Made by a program: the position numbers and the translations under genes. This document shows positions 11,314-20,228 of a stretch of DNA of 64,000 bases, one piece after another (the stretch's first letter is position 1; the number at the start of each line of letters is the position of its first letter). A model generated the notes under the pieces. It was given only the letters and a program-made list of their open reading frames with translations, ran no database searches and was not told the DNA's origin. The DNA lies in contig NZ_CP047656.1 of NCBI RefSeq assembly GCF_009906955.1, positions 992,001-1,056,000 on the forward strand. The letters are read 5' to 3'. Source of the DNA: Paraglaciecola mesophila. Its GTDB lineage: Bacteria > Pseudomonadota > Gammaproteobacteria > Enterobacterales > Alteromonadaceae.

Positions 11314-11388
11314 CAAGGATGAAACTAAAAGTAAATTAGTGGGAAAACGGTTTGCGTGCAGTAAAAGGTATAATGAGAAATCGTGAGC

Positions 11389-11421
11389 AAAAAAAAACGG
11401 CGAGCATCCGGCTCGCCGTTC
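11389..11421 (-). terminator. Rho-independent terminator of thrS-infC-rpmI-rplT
   Basis: On the minus strand, a 10-bp GC-rich stem (AACGGCGAGC / GCTCGCCGTT, 5-nt loop) is followed by a run of nine T. It lies 33 bp after the rplT stop. Confidence 0.9.
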
Positions 11422-11453
11422 TTCGAAAGAACTTAAACTTAATTGTTAATTAA

Positions 11454-11810
11454 TTAAGCTAATGCACCTTTAGCAGCATCTACTAATGCGCTAAATGCGT
11501 TTTTGTCATGTACTGCGATATCAGCCAAAATCTTACGATCGATTTCAACAGATGCCTTCTTAAGACCGTTAATAAAACGGCTGTAAGACATACCATTTTG
11601 ACGAGCCGCAGCATTGATACGTGCAATCCACAATTGACGGAATTGACGTTTCTTCTGACGACGGTCACGGTAAGCGTATTGACCAGCTTTTGTTACTGCT
11701 TGAACAGCAACGCGGTAAACTCGACTACGAGCTCCGTAATAACCTTTGGCTTGCTTTAGTACCTTTTTGTGACGGGCACGTGCCACAACACCACGTTTTA
11801 CTCTTGCCAT
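11454..11810 (-). CDS. rplT: 50S ribosomal protein L20
   Basis: A 118-aa protein, the same length as E. coli L20 and almost identical to it: MARVKRGV start, basic N-terminal extension with [19 protein letters not shown], and the C-terminal globular part [21 protein letters not shown]20 is an early-assembly 23S rRNA-binding protein. In E. coli it represses translation of its own rpmI-rplT mRNA; that this happens here is inferred from the same gene order. It follows rpmI after 15 bp and ends at a strong terminator. Confidence 0.98.
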   Translation of the reverse strand: MARVKRGVVARARHKKVLKQAKGYYGARSRVYRVAVQAVTKAGQYAYRDRRQKKRQFRQLWIARINAAARQNGMSYSRFINGLKKASVEIDRKILADIAVHDKNAFSALVDAAKGALA

Positions 11811-11825
11811 ATTCTAAATCCTCTC

Positions 11826-12023
11826 TTAAACGTAAGGTAACATGCGTTGAATTAACGCAGTGTCAGCTACATGGGCCAATTTCTTGCCACGAAGGTGACG
11901 TTTACGCTTAGAGCTCTTTTTAGTCAAAATATGACGCAAGTGAGACTGCTTGCTTTTGAAACGACCTGAAGCGGTTTTTCTAAAACGCTTGGCAGCTCCA
12001 CGGTTTGTTTTCATTTTAGGCAT
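11826..12023 (-). CDS. rpmI: 50S ribosomal protein L35
   Basis: A 65-aa highly basic protein with the L35 signature [20 protein letters not shown] and a C-terminus ending in IQRMLPYV. The length and both ends match E. coli RpmI (65 aa). It lies between infC and rplT in the standard gammaproteobacterial order; the 117-bp gap from infC is where the L20-binding operator sits in E. coli. Confidence 0.98.
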   Translation of the reverse strand: MPKMKTNRGAAKRFRKTASGRFKSKQSHLRHILTKKSSKRKRHLRGKKLAHVADTALIQRMLPYV

Positions 12024-12140
12024 TGCTAAAACTCCGCATTGTTAATGACTTAACTGCTTTGCAGAAACAGAAAGTCGTAGTTACATAGTGTGTAATAAGG
12101 TGAGCTAGGGTGCAGTTCCCTGACTACTTGTAGACCTTAA

Positions 12141-12683
12141 TTACTTCTTAATTGGGGCGAGCACCATGATCATCTGACGACCTTCAACCCGATTAGGGAA
12201 AGATTCGCAGTTGGCAATGTCTTCTAAATCGCCTTTAACACGATTAAGTAGATCAATACCGATATCTTGATGAGCCATTTCACGGCCGCGGAAGCGGATC
12301 GTTACTTTAGCCTTATCACCACCTTCTAGAAAGCGACGCAGGTTGCGCAGTTTTACCTGGTAATCGCCTTCATCAGTGCCAGGGCGAAATTTAATCTCCT
12401 TGACCTGAATTTGCTTTTGTTTTTTCTTCTGCTCTTTTTGAGCTTTACTCTTTTCGAAGATGAATTTTCCGTAATCCATTACCTTACATACAGGCGGTTC
12501 TGCATTAGGACTAATTTCAACCAAATCTAAATTAGCTTGCTCAGCGGTTTCGAGAGCTTCTGTGATTGACACAACGCCAACCTGCTCCCCATCCTTGCCT
12601 ACTAAACGAACTTCATTTACTGTAATTTCTTCGTTAATACGAGCTTTGCCCGAATCTTTAGCCTTAATGTTAGCGCCTTTAAT
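12141..12683 (-). CDS. infC: Translation initiation factor IF-3, AUU start
   Basis: IF-3 binds the 30S subunit, checks initiator-tRNA pairing and discriminates against non-AUG starts. No ATG, GTG or TTG gives a full protein: the longest conventional start (GTG at 12572) removes the first 37 residues. Reading upstream in frame, the codon ATT at 12683 is preceded by GGAGG seven to eleven bases away and begins the peptide (M)[19 protein letters not shown], aligning with E. coli MKGG...RINGEI. From there the product is 180 aa, the E. coli length. An AUU start makes infC autoregulated by IF-3. The conserved [11 protein letters not shown] and RFRGREMAH segments are present. Confidence 0.97.
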   Translation of the reverse strand: MKGANIKAKDSGKARINEEITVNEVRLVGKDGEQVGVVSITEALETAEQANLDLVEISPNAEPPVCKVMDYGKFIFEKSKAQKEQKKKQKQIQVKEIKFRPGTDEGDYQVKLRNLRRFLEGGDKAKVTIRFRGREMAHQDIGIDLLNRVKGDLEDIANCESFPNRVEGRQMIMVLAPIKK

Positions 12684-12703
12684 ATGTTATTCCTCCACGA
12701 AAT

Positions 12704-14620
12704 TTACTGAATTTGTTTGCTTTTGATCTGTTCACAAGCCAATTCAATGAAAGCATCGACCGACATCTTACCAAGATCATCGCCTTTGCGTGAACGTACT
12801 GCTATTTCACCAGCTTCAATTTCTTTATCACCGACAACAAGCAAATACGGGACACGCCTAAGCGTGTGCTCGCGGATTTTAAAGCCTATCTTCTCATTTC
12901 TCAAGTCTGACTTGGCTCTAATTCCAATTTCTTTTAGTTTTTTCACTACTTTTTGCGCATATTCACTCTGATTGTCAGTAATATTCATTACAACCGCTTG
13001 AGTCGGTGCTAACCAAAGTGGGAAGAAACCTGAATACTCTTCAATCAAAATACCAATAAAGCGCTCAAGTGAACCTAAAATTGCACGGTGGATCATAACC
13101 GGTACTTTACGCTCTCCATCTTCGGCAACATAAGTTGAACCGAGACGCCCTGGCATTGAAAAGTCCAACTGAACCGTTCCGCACTGCCATGCTCTGTCTA
13201 AGCAGTCATGCAAAGTAAATTCGATCTTCGGGCCATAGAACGCCCCTTCACCTGGCAGGTATTGAAAATCAATCCCTTTTGAGGTCAATGCTTCGGCTAA
13301 TTCTTTTTCTGCTTTATCCCATACTTCGTCACTGCCCACGCGTTTTTCAGGGCGAGTTGAGAGTTTTACAGAAATATTTTCAAAACCGAATATCTTGTAG
13401 ATTTCGTATACTGAATCAATACACCCGCCGACTTCGGCCAAGATTTGATCTTCAGTACAGAATATATGCGCATCATCTTGAGTAAATCCGCGCACACGCA
13501 TCAAACCGTGTAATGCACCTGATGGCTCGTTTCGGTGACAACAGCCAAACTCGGCCATACGCAGCGGCAAATCACGGTATGACTTAAGACCTTGGTTGAA
13601 AATTTGAACATGACCCGGGCAATTCATAGGCTTGACAGCATATTCACGTTTCTCTGATGTGGTAGTGAACATGTTTTCGGCGTATTTATCCCAATGCCCT
13701 GACTTCTCCCATAAGGAACGGTCCATCATTAGTGGGGCTTTGACTTCATCGTATTCGTATTCACGTAATTTGCTGCGCACAAACTTTTCAAGTTCGGTGT
13801 ATATGCTCCAGCCATCATTGTGCCAAAACACCATGCCAGGTGCTTCTTCTTGCCAATGGAACAAATCAAGCGCTTTACCAATTTTACGATGGTCACGCTT
13901 TTCTGCTTCTTCTAACCGATTTAAGTAAGCTTTAAGTTGTTTCTTATCAGCCCAAGCGGTGCCATAAATACGCTGCAACATTTTGTTGTCGCTGTCACCA
14001 CGCCAATAAGCGCCCGCGACCTTCATTAATTTAAAGTGTTGGCAGAAACGCATATTAGGTACGTGAGGCCCGCGGCACATGTCCACGTATTCTTCGTGAT
14101 GATACAAACCAGGCGTTGCGTCTTTAGGGATGTTCTCGTCTAGGATCTGTATTTTGTATTCTTCGCCACGCTCTGCAAAGGTGTCTCTGGCTTCTTGCCA
14201 GCTGACGACTTTCTTCACCACGTTATAATTGGTTTTCGCCAATTCAAGCATGCGTTTTTCTAACTTCACTAAGTCTTCATCGTTCAGGGAATGCTCCATG
14301 TCGATGTCATAGTAAAAGCCGTTATCAATAGTAGGACCAATTGCCATTTTTACGTCTGGCCATAATTGCTTAATTGCATGACCGATTAAATGCGCACATG
14401 AGTGACGAATAATTTCTAATCCATCTTCATCTTTAGCAGTGATAATCTGCAATTGTGCATCTTTTTCAATCAGGTCACACGCATCAACGCGCACACCGTC
14501 TACTTTTCCAGCAATGGTGGCTTTGGCTAAACCTGGTCCAATATCATTAGCTACATCAAGTACTGAAACTGCGTTGTCAAATTGGCGTTGACTGCCATCG
14601 GGAAGTGTAATTATGGGCAT
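12704..14620 (-). CDS. thrS: Threonine--tRNA ligase
   Basis: ThrRS, 638 aa from the ATG at 14620 (E. coli 642 aa), with AAGGA six bases upstream; an earlier start at 14665 would add 15 unrelated residues. Order: TGS domain (1-62, [14 protein letters not shown]), editing domain with the [11 protein letters not shown] zinc-site histidines and a cysteine in MCRGPHVPN (about 65-225), class II catalytic core (about 240-535) with the zinc/motif regions [22 protein letters not shown] and [14 protein letters not shown], and a C-terminal anticodon-binding domain. It is the first gene of the thrS-infC-rpmI-rplT operon and is preceded by its own promoter and a terminator-like hairpin. Confidence 0.97.
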   Translation of the reverse strand: MPIITLPDGSQRQFDNAVSVLDVANDIGPGLAKATIAGKVDGVRVDACDLIEKDAQLQIITAKDEDGLEIIRHSCAHLIGHAIKQLWPDVKMAIGPTIDNGFYYDIDMEHSLNDEDLVKLEKRMLELAKTNYNVVKKVVSWQEARDTFAERGEEYKIQILDENIPKDATPGLYHHEEYVDMCRGPHVPNMRFCQHFKLMKVAGAYWRGDSDNKMLQRIYGTAWADKKQLKAYLNRLEEAEKRDHRKIGKALDLFHWQEEAPGMVFWHNDGWSIYTELEKFVRSKLREYEYDEVKAPLMMDRSLWEKSGHWDKYAENMFTTTSEKREYAVKPMNCPGHVQIFNQGLKSYRDLPLRMAEFGCCHRNEPSGALHGLMRVRGFTQDDAHIFCTEDQILAEVGGCIDSVYEIYKIFGFENISVKLSTRPEKRVGSDEVWDKAEKELAEALTSKGIDFQYLPGEGAFYGPKIEFTLHDCLDRAWQCGTVQLDFSMPGRLGSTYVAEDGERKVPVMIHRAILGSLERFIGILIEEYSGFFPLWLAPTQAVVMNITDNQSEYAQKVVKKLKEIGIRAKSDLRNEKIGFKIREHTLRRVPYLLVVGDKEIEAGEIAVRSRKGDDLGKMSVDAFIELACEQIKSKQIQ

Positions 14621-14690
14621 AATAATCCTTGTGCAGTGGTGACACCTACCAAGCGCCACATGCAAAATATCTGTTGCGAATACATCGCGG

Positions 14691-14719
14691 AAAATAAAAA
14701 AACACCTCTTATAGGTGTT
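14691..14719 (-). terminator. Terminator-like hairpin in the thrS leader
   Basis: On the minus strand, AACACCT / AGGTGTT with a 5-nt loop is followed by TTTTTATTTT. It lies about 70 bp before the thrS ATG and downstream of the thrS promoter. The neighbouring gene is divergent, so there is no upstream minus-strand gene for it to terminate; it could be an attenuator. Confidence 0.55.
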
Positions 14720-14756
14720 ATGTTGGCTGTTCTGTTACGATCAAAACAGGGCGGTG

Positions 14757-14786
14757 ATTATAACGAGATTTGTACAAACTATGCAA
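14757..14786 (-). promoter_or_regulatory. thrS promoter (sigma-70 type)
   Basis: On the minus strand, TTGCAT (-35, 14781-14786) and a perfect TATAAT (-10, 14757-14762) are separated by 18 bp. The start-site region is GC-rich (CACCGCCC), as is usual for translation genes. The -35 box coincides with the ATG of the divergent START-domain gene. Confidence 0.7.
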
Positions 14787-15461
14787 TCGTCATTCAAATA
14801 CTCTCTATCAGGGATCATTTTTTATGCAGCCTGCAGTATTAACGGGTGGTGCAGCGATAATGAAATAAGCAGCCAAAGCGATAATGTGCAATACACTTCG
14901 GACGACCTTGGTGAATGGGAATTGGCGTCTGAAACAAACAATGTGGTTATTTACAAGCGCAACACAACAACAGGCTACATAGAAGTACGCGGTGTTACAC
15001 GGGTGCGAAATACCCCTGAGGCATTTACGGCCTTATTAGCGCAAACAGCCTTAGCACCCGAATGGATTGCAAATAATCAAGAAGTCACCGTATTATCTTC
15101 ACATCAGAATACGCGCTTGGTTCGCAGTAAATTTAGTGCACCTTGGCCCCTCAAGAACCGGGATATGGTGACCCAATCGACTACCTACTATAAAGACAAT
15201 GCCTTATATATAGATATTATTGATGCCAGCACGCGCTACCCAACATCAGCTGATTTTGTTCGTATTCGCGACGTAAGTGGTCAATGGATGCTATCTTCAG
15301 CTGGTAACGGTGTGACTATTATTGAGTATCGAGGCCAAGCAAACCCTGGGGGAAATATTCCTATCTGGCTAGCCAATCGTACTTTGATATCAGCCATGGG
15401 CGAAACGTTTGAAAATATTGTGCATCAGTTGGATAATCCCCCTCAAACAACGCAAGATTGA
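14781..15461 (+). CDS. START-domain exported protein
   Basis: A 226-aa protein from the ATG at 14781; longer GTG-initiated versions overlap the thrS leader hairpin and look wrong. The N-terminus has a short hydrophobic stretch (SGIIFYAACSINGWC) that could be a signal peptide. The rest reads as a START/SRPBCC lipid-binding fold: GEWELASETNNVVIYKR, the LAPEWIANNQEV region, SAPWPLKNRDMV, and a C-terminal amphipathic helix. START proteins bind a hydrophobic ligand in a cavity; the ligand here is unknown. It is divergent from thrS with promoters back to back. Confidence 0.8.
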   Translation: MQSSFKYSLSGIIFYAACSINGWCSDNEISSQSDNVQYTSDDLGEWELASETNNVVIYKRNTTTGYIEVRGVTRVRNTPEAFTALLAQTALAPEWIANNQEVTVLSSHQNTRLVRSKFSAPWPLKNRDMVTQSTTYYKDNALYIDIIDASTRYPTSADFVRIRDVSGQWMLSSAGNGVTIIEYRGQANPGGNIPIWLANRTLISAMGETFENIVHQLDNPPQTTQD

Positions 15462-15624
15462 TCTGCTTATATCGCTCATTCACTGGTGCTGTTAATACAC
15501 TGATATGACAAAAAAATTGGATCAGCCAATTTCAAATTTTCGAAGTACAACAAATTCATCGGCTTAAAAAAATAGCCACTCGTTTTGAATCAAAAATACC
15601 GGTTTAGACACATTACGGAGCTTT

Positions 15625-16368
15625 ATGACAGCCAAAGTCGCTTTTATTACTGGCAGTGCGAAACGCATTGGCGCAGTAACCGCAACCTATTTACACGATA
15701 AAGGGTTTAATATTGTGTTGCATTGCCATCACTCTATTGAAGAAGCTGAGTCACTGCTTGTCACGCTTAACAGCCGACGCGAAAACTCTGCACGCTTAGT
15801 GGTCGCAGATGTGCGAGAAATAGACACCTTGGCTGCGCTAGCCGAGCAAGTCGTGGCCGCTTTTGGGCGCTTAGATGTGCTCGTCAACAATGCGTCTTCG
15901 TTTTACCCAACGCCTGTAGGTAGCATTACCCAAACCCAATGGCAGGATCTCTTCGGCAGTAATGTACAAGCCCCCTTGTTCTTATCACAACATTTACTAA
16001 CAAGTTTAACCGCAGCGAATGGGGCGATCATTAATATGGTTGATATTCATGCCGAAAGGCCGCTTCAACGGCATACTGTGTATAGTATGGCGAAAGCTGC
16101 GCTGGTAACTATGACGAAATCATTGGCCATTGAACTGGCCCCCAAAATACGGGTAAATGGCGTCGCGCCTGGTGCCATATTGTGGCCAGAGCAACCACTT
16201 GATGCTGCCGACAAAGAGCAGGTGTTACAACAAATACCCGCTAAATCCCTTGGAACCCCTGAAGATATTGCACACGCAATCCATTATTTGTGTGAAGCGC
16301 GGTATGTCACTGGGCACATTATTTCCGTTGACGGGGGACGCAGTGTGGTATCAAGTCACAAAGTGTAG
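15625..16368 (+). CDS. Pteridine reductase (SDR family)
   Basis: A 247-aa short-chain dehydrogenase of the pteridine reductase type (PTR1/FolM-like), NADPH-dependent reduction of dihydrobiopterin or dihydrofolate-type pterins. Evidence: the cofactor motif TGSAKRIG (9-16), where Arg and Ile are typical of pteridine reductases; NNASSFYPTP (about 90-99); the catalytic Asp in MVDIHAERPLQRH; and the YSMAK Tyr-Lys pair. The C-terminal GHIISVDGG motif closes the fold. GGAG precedes the ATG. The DUF3080 lipoprotein gene follows after 9 bp, so the two are probably co-transcribed. Confidence 0.85.
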   Translation: MTAKVAFITGSAKRIGAVTATYLHDKGFNIVLHCHHSIEEAESLLVTLNSRRENSARLVVADVREIDTLAALAEQVVAAFGRLDVLVNNASSFYPTPVGSITQTQWQDLFGSNVQAPLFLSQHLLTSLTAANGAIINMVDIHAERPLQRHTVYSMAKAALVTMTKSLAIELAPKIRVNGVAPGAILWPEQPLDAADKEQVLQQIPAKSLGTPEDIAHAIHYLCEARYVTGHIISVDGGRSVVSSHKV

Positions 16369-16377
16369 TCAAAGGAC

Positions 16378-17418
16378 ATGACTCAGCTTCACCCTACCCA
16401 GATAGTATTCAGGCGGTTTCTGGTCACTATTATATTGCTGATTGTGGTTACTGGGTGCGGGCGCAACCAGCTCACAGATACGCTTAGGGAATATCAACAG
16501 CGCATGGCCAATGTACTGGACACATCATTTGATACGCCGATGACTTCACCGTCTTTAGTTACCTTGGACTACCCTAGCAAGCGAGATTTAATAAACCCCA
16601 TCAAGCCTACCCAACTTGACGTTAAGGCGTTTTACTCGCTAAGCAAATGTGACGTAAATGTACTGATAGCCCAGCGCAATACACCACTTGGGCGCACCCA
16701 ATTGCCCTCAGTTCGTTATATCTATGAAAGAGAAGTATTGGCATCACTGTCAAGGTGTAAAACCTTGATGCCACAGCACAGTGAATTATTGGATGAGTGG
16801 CTCCAATATAAACAGCTCACCTTGCCCCTAGTTTGGGCAAACCTTGTTCAGACCAGTGACGAAACCATCAATGCATTGAGTAGCAATAGTCATTTTTTTG
16901 TCTCTGCTACCCCAACCCAACTGCATGAAACGCAAAGCGCGCTGAGATATTTACTCGCCTTAAACGAGAGTGATAGCAGCCCAGCCAATAGCAGTACGCT
17001 AGAATCAAACTTAGATTTACTTTCAAAAGCGCACTTACCCGCCAAAACATGGCGAACACAGGCTGTATTGCAAAGTGAATTAAATAAAACGACTCAGTGG
17101 TTAAACAAGCAAGATCTGCATACCCTGTGCCCAGATGGCAAAGCGAGCCAGAAAATTAAATATCTTAAAAATGTTTTCACACTGTTTTTTATTGAAAAAA
17201 TCCAGCCAATCGGTAGTGAATTAAATCGAGTACATTATGCCTTGACACCTTTTTACTCTGCACTAAGTCAACACCCCAGATTGGCCCCGGCGTTTCGCCA
17301 GTACATCAACACCCATGGTAACAAGGGCTTTGATGGTTACCAAAACGCGATAAAAAACCATGTGCAGTTTTGGCAAACTCTATTTAAACACTGTGGTATA
17401 TCGCCACGAGCAAATTAG
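16378..17418 (+). CDS. DUF3080 lipoprotein
   Basis: A 346-aa protein with an N-terminal hydrophobic segment and a lipobox-like end (IVVTGC), so it is a probable lipoprotein. The mature protein is alpha-helical and Gln/Leu-rich. The pattern LREYQQRMANVLD followed by YPSKRDLINPIKPTQLDVKAFYSLSKCDVNVLIAQRN is typical of DUF3080 (Pfam PF11279). The function is unknown. It follows the pteridine reductase by 9 bp and overlaps the convergent exonuclease gene by 4 bp at the stop codons. Confidence 0.8.
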   Translation: MTQLHPTQIVFRRFLVTIILLIVVTGCGRNQLTDTLREYQQRMANVLDTSFDTPMTSPSLVTLDYPSKRDLINPIKPTQLDVKAFYSLSKCDVNVLIAQRNTPLGRTQLPSVRYIYEREVLASLSRCKTLMPQHSELLDEWLQYKQLTLPLVWANLVQTSDETINALSSNSHFFVSATPTQLHETQSALRYLLALNESDSSPANSSTLESNLDLLSKAHLPAKTWRTQAVLQSELNKTTQWLNKQDLHTLCPDGKASQKIKYLKNVFTLFFIEKIQPIGSELNRVHYALTPFYSALSQHPRLAPAFRQYINTHGNKGFDGYQNAIKNHVQFWQTLFKHCGISPRAN

Positions 17419-18170
17419 CACCAGATCGCGGAAATAGGCGTCGCTTCATCTGAATAATGCGTGGCTATTTGCGCCTGTAATAACTCCGCACAGGCTGTGG
17501 CATCCGTTAATGCGTTGTGCTGGCGATAATAAGGTAAATGGTAACGAGTGCGGCAATCGGTTAATCGAATAGAGGGTGTTTTTTGCCCCAATAAACTGCG
17601 CAAAAAGGTACGCTTTAAGGTGCGTGAAAAACGTGCCTCCAAGGCCATGGTATCAATACACGGAAACACTATTTCTTCGCCAATATAATGCTTCATGGCT
17701 GAATTCAAAAAACGGGTTTCAATATCTTTATGGTGAGCCACAACCACTTTACCTTGTAAGTGCTCCAGCAATTCATCTAACACCCGATTAAAGCTTGGTG
17801 CATCAGCTACATCCGAATGGGTAATTCCATGGATCACCACCGAATTACTTTTCAATTCAGTATCGGGTTTGATGATCCAGTGCTGCGCTTGGGCACAGCG
17901 TATCCGCTGGGCAGTCATGGCAACCAACCCAATACTGACAATACTGTCTGTTTTTGGGTTTAAGCCAGTGGTTTCAAAATCCAGCGCCACCAATGGAGCC
18001 TCACCAATAGGCGTATCACCACTGACCGCTCCTTGGGCATAAAAACGCTTAAGCCCCGGATAGCGAGCGTTTTTTTGCCGTTTTGCATACTCTCCTCCCC
18101 AGTCAGTCCCCTTACCTAAGCGTCGCAGATCGGGTTTATCTTGCAGAGTGCTTTTATCTAGATAAAACAT
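17415..18170 (-). CDS. DnaQ-like 3'-5' exonuclease
   Basis: A 251-aa DEDDh exonuclease. Exo I is LVALDFETTG (catalytic D64, E66), Exo II is around VVVAHHKDIETRFL, and Exo III is HNALTDA (H218, D223). The first 55 residues are a basic extension not seen in DNA polymerase III epsilon, and there is no C-terminal polymerase-binding region, so this is a stand-alone exonuclease rather than DnaQ. It lies 16 bp after the cyclic-nucleotide/CBS/DUF294 gene. This pair recurs in many proteobacteria and may form a nucleotide-signalling or RNA-processing module. Confidence 0.85.
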   Translation of the reverse strand: MFYLDKSTLQDKPDLRRLGKGTDWGGEYAKRQKNARYPGLKRFYAQGAVSGDTPIGEAPLVALDFETTGLNPKTDSIVSIGLVAMTAQRIRCAQAQHWIIKPDTELKSNSVVIHGITHSDVADAPSFNRVLDELLEHLQGKVVVAHHKDIETRFLNSAMKHYIGEEIVFPCIDTMALEARFSRTLKRTFLRSLLGQKTPSIRLTDCRTRYHLPYYRQHNALTDATACAELLQAQIATHYSDEATPISAIWC

Positions 18171-18186
18171 AGATTGTTTTGCCCCA

Positions 18187-20097
18187 TTACAAATGACGCC
18201 CTGGTTGGTAGCGATACTTCATATACTTTTGGGCATCACTGAGTATTTGAAAGGCATCTCGCAGGTTTTTACGTTCAAAGTCAGATAAATACTCTGGCTC
18301 AATATCATTGTCAGGCACGCGATTCATTTCTAAGTCAAACGCTTGATGGCGAATACGCACCATAGCAATAAACTCCAGCGCATCACGTAAATCAGCGCCT
18401 CGCCCCGGAGGAAGTATTTTGGCATCAATGACATCGCTTAGCCGAGAAAAACTGTTACGCCCTTTGGCACCAACTGACAACGCATGCACCCGAATTAAAT
18501 CAGCAATGGGCGCGGTGCCTCTGCGCTTCATATTAATCGAATTGGTTTGTCTGCCGTCGGTTTCCATCACAAAGTCTTTAAAAAAGCCCAATGGCGGCGT
18601 GCGCAACAACGCATTTCTTGCCATACAAGCTAAAAAACGCGAGTTTTTATAAGCTTTTTGACGAATTAGCCTATTGAGCTTTTCTGCCCACGCTTTTTTC
18701 CCCCACACACCGTCTAAGTCAAAAAATATCGCGCTATTGAGCAAGGTTTCTGGCGTTGGCTTTTCAATCCATTGAGTAAAGTATTGTTCCCACACGTTTA
18801 AAGGTTGGCGCCACTTTTTATTGGTCGCCATTATGCCTCCTTTACAGTAGGTATAACCGCAGCGGTCTAACCCATCGCAGACAAAGTTAGCCAATCGACT
18901 AAAATACTCGTCATGCACTTTGGGCTCAAAACGATTATCCAGCACAAGGGCATTGTCTTGATCTGTGACAATGAGCTGTTCGTCTCTGGCCATTGAACCA
19001 AGCGCGAGAAAACAATATGGGATAGGTGGCGGGCCATACTTCTCTTCGGCGAGTTCAAGCAAGCGTTGTTTGAAGCTACGCCCAATAACGGCCATTGCAC
19101 TGCCGATCATTTGTGAGTTTGCATCTTCATCTACCATGCGTGAAAAGCATGCATGAACCTCTTCTTTGAGTGTTGCAAGCTCGTCGACGTTTTGAGCGCT
19201 GAATATACTTTTCACCACAAATAAACTGTTTTGTGATTCATAGCGCAGAATATCTTGATGACTGATTAAACCAATAGGACGCGAATTTTTAAGCACAGGC
19301 AAATGCATGACTTTATGCTTAAGCATTAACATCATGGCTTCGAACACGTACTGATTACTCTGCACCGTGTTTAGCTGTGAGGTCATGATATCGGTGACAG
19401 ATGTAGACAAATCAAGGCCTTGAGCCACAAAACGACTGCGAATATCGACATCAGTCACGATACCAATAACCGGCTCATCTTCCGTGTCATCGTCGGTGTT
19501 TTCAGTCGATACTTGATTGACAGGCGCTTGCTCATTAGAAATCAATACCGAAGAAACCCCTTCCTCGGTCATTCGCAACGCTGCTTCCTGAACGCTGGTG
19601 TTCGGCGGTAAAATCAAAGGGAGCTGCCCAATAAGCTTTTCAACCTTTGCCGTTAGCAGTGAGTCATTGTCTTTTTTATCTCGACTTGGGTCACGCAACC
19701 GGCTGCGATCTTCTATTTCAACATAGTCAGCAAACTGCTCATCATTATCAAAAAGGTGATTAAAGGTGCCTGCATCAATTAAATACACTAAGGTATCTTC
19801 CAGCGCCACCACAGGAAAACGCACAGGGCGATTACGCATTAAACCTAACTCACCAAAAAAGTTGCCTTCTCCGAGTCGGTTATACAGCTCCCCATCGCGA
19901 CGAAATACCTCCACCGCCCCGCTTCTGATCACAAACCAGTGCTGGTTATCTTGACCAAACGTGAGTATCGGTGAACCTGCTTTAAAATAGGCTATTTCAA
20001 CCCTTGAGGCGAGATGAGAGAGCTCTTGCTGAGGTATATCTGAGAATGGTTTGTGACGTTGAAAAAAGTCAGTGACTTCAACTTGTTCGATAGCCAT
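18187..20097 (-). CDS. Cyclic-nucleotide-binding / CBS / DUF294 nucleotidyltransferase-like protein
   Basis: A 636-aa cytoplasmic protein from the ATG at 20097. Order: cNMP-binding domain (about 10-125, including LGEGNFFGELGLMRNRPVRFPV), two CBS repeats (about 165-310, ADSEXX-type repeat with GIVTDVDIRSRFVAQG and GLISHQDILRYE), DUF294 nucleotidyltransferase-like domain (about 345-470, GSMARDEQLIVTDQDNAL, the GS-x-AR-x-E and TDQD signature), and the DUF294 substrate-binding C-terminal domain. It is related to GlnD-like nucleotidyltransferases, but the substrate is unknown. Translation probably couples to the downstream exonuclease. Confidence 0.85.
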   Translation of the reverse strand: MAIEQVEVTDFFQRHKPFSDIPQQELSHLASRVEIAYFKAGSPILTFGQDNQHWFVIRSGAVEVFRRDGELYNRLGEGNFFGELGLMRNRPVRFPVVALEDTLVYLIDAGTFNHLFDNDEQFADYVEIEDRSRLRDPSRDKKDNDSLLTAKVEKLIGQLPLILPPNTSVQEAALRMTEEGVSSVLISNEQAPVNQVSTENTDDDTEDEPVIGIVTDVDIRSRFVAQGLDLSTSVTDIMTSQLNTVQSNQYVFEAMMLMLKHKVMHLPVLKNSRPIGLISHQDILRYESQNSLFVVKSIFSAQNVDELATLKEEVHACFSRMVDEDANSQMIGSAMAVIGRSFKQRLLELAEEKYGPPPIPYCFLALGSMARDEQLIVTDQDNALVLDNRFEPKVHDEYFSRLANFVCDGLDRCGYTYCKGGIMATNKKWRQPLNVWEQYFTQWIEKPTPETLLNSAIFFDLDGVWGKKAWAEKLNRLIRQKAYKNSRFLACMARNALLRTPPLGFFKDFVMETDGRQTNSINMKRRGTAPIADLIRVHALSVGAKGRNSFSRLSDVIDAKILPPGRGADLRDALEFIAMVRIRHQAFDLEMNRVPDNDIEPEYLSDFERKNLRDAFQILSDAQKYMKYRYQPGRHL

Positions 20098-20183
20098 ATA
20101 GCAGCAGTCCATTTAAGAGGGAAACATTGCATGACACTAAGCTCACGCAAATACTATCAGTTCATACTTGAGCTTAAAAATAG

Positions 20184-20212
20184 AAAATCCAGCCCTAAGG
20201 CTGGATTTTTTT
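20184..20212 (-). terminator. Terminator of the porin-BCCT operon
   Basis: AAAATCCAGCC / GGCTGGATTTT with a CTAA loop and T-rich flanks on both sides. It lies 17 bp beyond the stop of the BCCT gene on the minus strand. Confidence 0.8.
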
Positions 20213-20228
20213 AAACCAAATACATTAT

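Noticed and set aside
11340..11358. PurR-like sequence ACGCAAAC-C-GTTTTCC (minus strand) upstream of pheS
   Set aside because: It has an extra central base compared with the 16-bp PurR box and lacks the required central CpG; no purine gene follows.
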